NCBI RefSeq assembly: GCF_963169125.1
Contig: NC_084795.1
Span: 276,034,122 to 276,098,121, forward strand
DNA from: Humulus lupulus
Taxonomy: Eukaryota > Streptophyta > Magnoliopsida > Rosales > Cannabaceae
Direction of reading: 5' to 3'
DNA: 64,000 nt
Part shown: piece after piece, positions 62,823-64,000 of the stretch
How positions within the stretch are numbered: position 1 is the first letter of the stretch
Layout: the number at the start of each line of letters is the position of its first letter
Made by a program: the position numbers and the translations under genes
Notes under the pieces: model-generated
Databases searched by the model: none
The model's input: only the letters and a program-made list of their open reading frames with translations
What the model was told of the DNA's origin: nothing

Positions 62823-63440
62823 TCCAAGTAGTAGGGACACTCCCGAGGCCCATAGCTAAGTTTCCGGGGTCAAAACGAGCAAACGGGGTGAAAACAGGGC
62901 AAGGGCTGCAGCCCTAGCACCTTGGGCCGCGGCCCCTAGGGTTCTCTGAGGCAAGGGCCGCGGCGCCCAGCAAGGCCAATTTCCTGACACCTGCTTTATC
63001 GAACTAGGGCCGCGGCGCTCAAGAACAGGGCCGCGGCCCCCAACCCCAGGTCATTCCCAAACGTGTTTTAAGCACTCCAAAAACATACCCAAACATTCCC
63101 CAATCATCAAATCAAAGTTCCCAAGCTTCCCAATACTCCAAAACCCTCAAAACCCAAGGTTCAAACTAACCAAAAACTCAACAATTCACAAAGTCCAATT
63201 CTAAGCTTAAAAACTTTAAAAACTTAAAACTTAGATTACCTTTGATTGGGTTGTTTTCCGTCAAATCTTTCGGTTAAGAAGCTTCTAATCTTTCCTAGGA
63301 TCACTATGCCTCGATCCTCGCTTGATTCCGACTCCTAGAACTCAAGATTTCCTCAAAAATACTAAAACGGTATAACAGACTGTCGAGAGAGAGAACGAGA
63401 GGTTTTCTAACGTACGTTCTTATCTGGGAAGCTACTTCAA
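62823..63440 (-). repeat. Family G LTR, partial copy
   Basis: Continues the shared flank of copia copy B and matches 5731-6342, including the GGGCCGCGGC motifs. It stops at 63440, where unrelated sequence begins. Confidence 0.85.
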
Positions 63441-64000
63441 GAATACAGTTCTGTCGGGACAGAAACCAAACTAGTCACGACAGAAACTGAACACAATAAA
63501 AAGACAGTGCAAAAGAATAAAGAACACATCGAATTTTTACAAGGTTCAGAAACCCTTTCGGATAACCTACTCCTTGGGGCCACGCCCAGAGAATAAAACC
63601 AATTAATAAAGAATCACTAGTACAAAAACATTGACTTAAACAAAGCAAGACTCCCTCTTGAGATTTGCCGCAACTTGTTGTACTTCTTTTCACTAATCTG
63701 ATCTTGATTGAAACGCTCAACCACTTGAACTCCCTTCAATGGTCAGCGAGTGCTTGCATCCTCCCGACGCAAGGCTTGTAAAAAATCTTCTCCCGAAGAC
63801 TACAAACGCTGTATTCAAATTACAATGTGTATTCACTCATGAACATGGTATAAGCTCACCACTAAAAACTAAACACACATAATTCTACAAGATCATGTGA
63901 ATACTTATGATCTTGAATACAAAGAAGAACTCACAAATATACAATAAAGCTCACAAATAATGCAACAAAGAGTTCACTTTTCTCACTGCCTTTAGAACCC
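63441..64000. other. Possible start of another LTR element
   Basis: Contains TGTCGGGACAGAAACC near 63452 and a segment (AACACATCGAATTTTTACAAGGTTCAG) similar in style to plant copia LTR leaders. It runs off the window, so neither a boundary nor an ORF can be assigned. Confidence 0.3.

Overview
This is nuclear DNA of a flowering plant, most likely a eudicot. Cannabaceae or another Rosales family is only an impression from the style of the long terminal repeats. The evidence is split plant kinase genes, plant LINEs and LTR retrotransposons, and plastid DNA (trnG-GCC, psbZ, trnS-UGA; psbB, psbT, psbN, psbH) embedded in AT-rich nuclear sequence. Nothing is organised as a bacterial or viral operon.

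The window is built on three copies of an LRR receptor-like kinase (RLK) gene, all on the minus strand: RLK1 (8964-11061, intact, only about 7 LRRs), RLK2 (30208-33118, broken) and RLK3 (44307-47237, intact, about 18 LRRs). Each sits in a duplicated block that also carries a CACTA-like terminus and an LTR-like fragment; plastid psbB remnants lie in the RLK1 and RLK3 blocks and in a further partial block at 11695-12540. Two other segments are duplicated too: 12550-14905 matches 53015-57272, and 1929-6342 matches 57459-63440 (a decayed copia element plus a gypsy-type LTR).

Most of the rest is nested transposable elements. From the left: a gypsy gag remnant; a copia element; a gypsy-type LTR; a chimera of plastid DNA and a LINE 3' end (7375-8785) flanked by a 14-bp target duplication; RLK1; a near full-length LINE (15005-23197, 18-bp target duplication) split by a solo LTR; a CACTA/En-Spm-type transposase exon; a second, 5'-truncated LINE (23716-28150); a minisatellite-bearing solo LTR; RLK2; a long AT-rich inverted repeat containing a solo LTR nested inside another solo LTR of the same family and a gag-only retroelement; a plastid insertion; RLK3; a possible small secreted-peptide gene; a gypsy integrase/chromodomain fragment; then the second copies of the duplicated blocks, with two more solo LTRs of the same family.

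Functionally, only RLK1, RLK3 and possibly the 66-residue peptide ORF look like candidate host genes. I see no new enzymatic or defence system. The most unusual items are the plastid-LINE chimera, the five related solo LTRs (one inside another) carrying clustered 12-bp palindromes, the in-frame expansion and contraction of LRRs between RLK paralogs, and the stop/start overlap between the two ORFs of both LINEs. Paralogous empty sites inside the window confirm several insertions directly.
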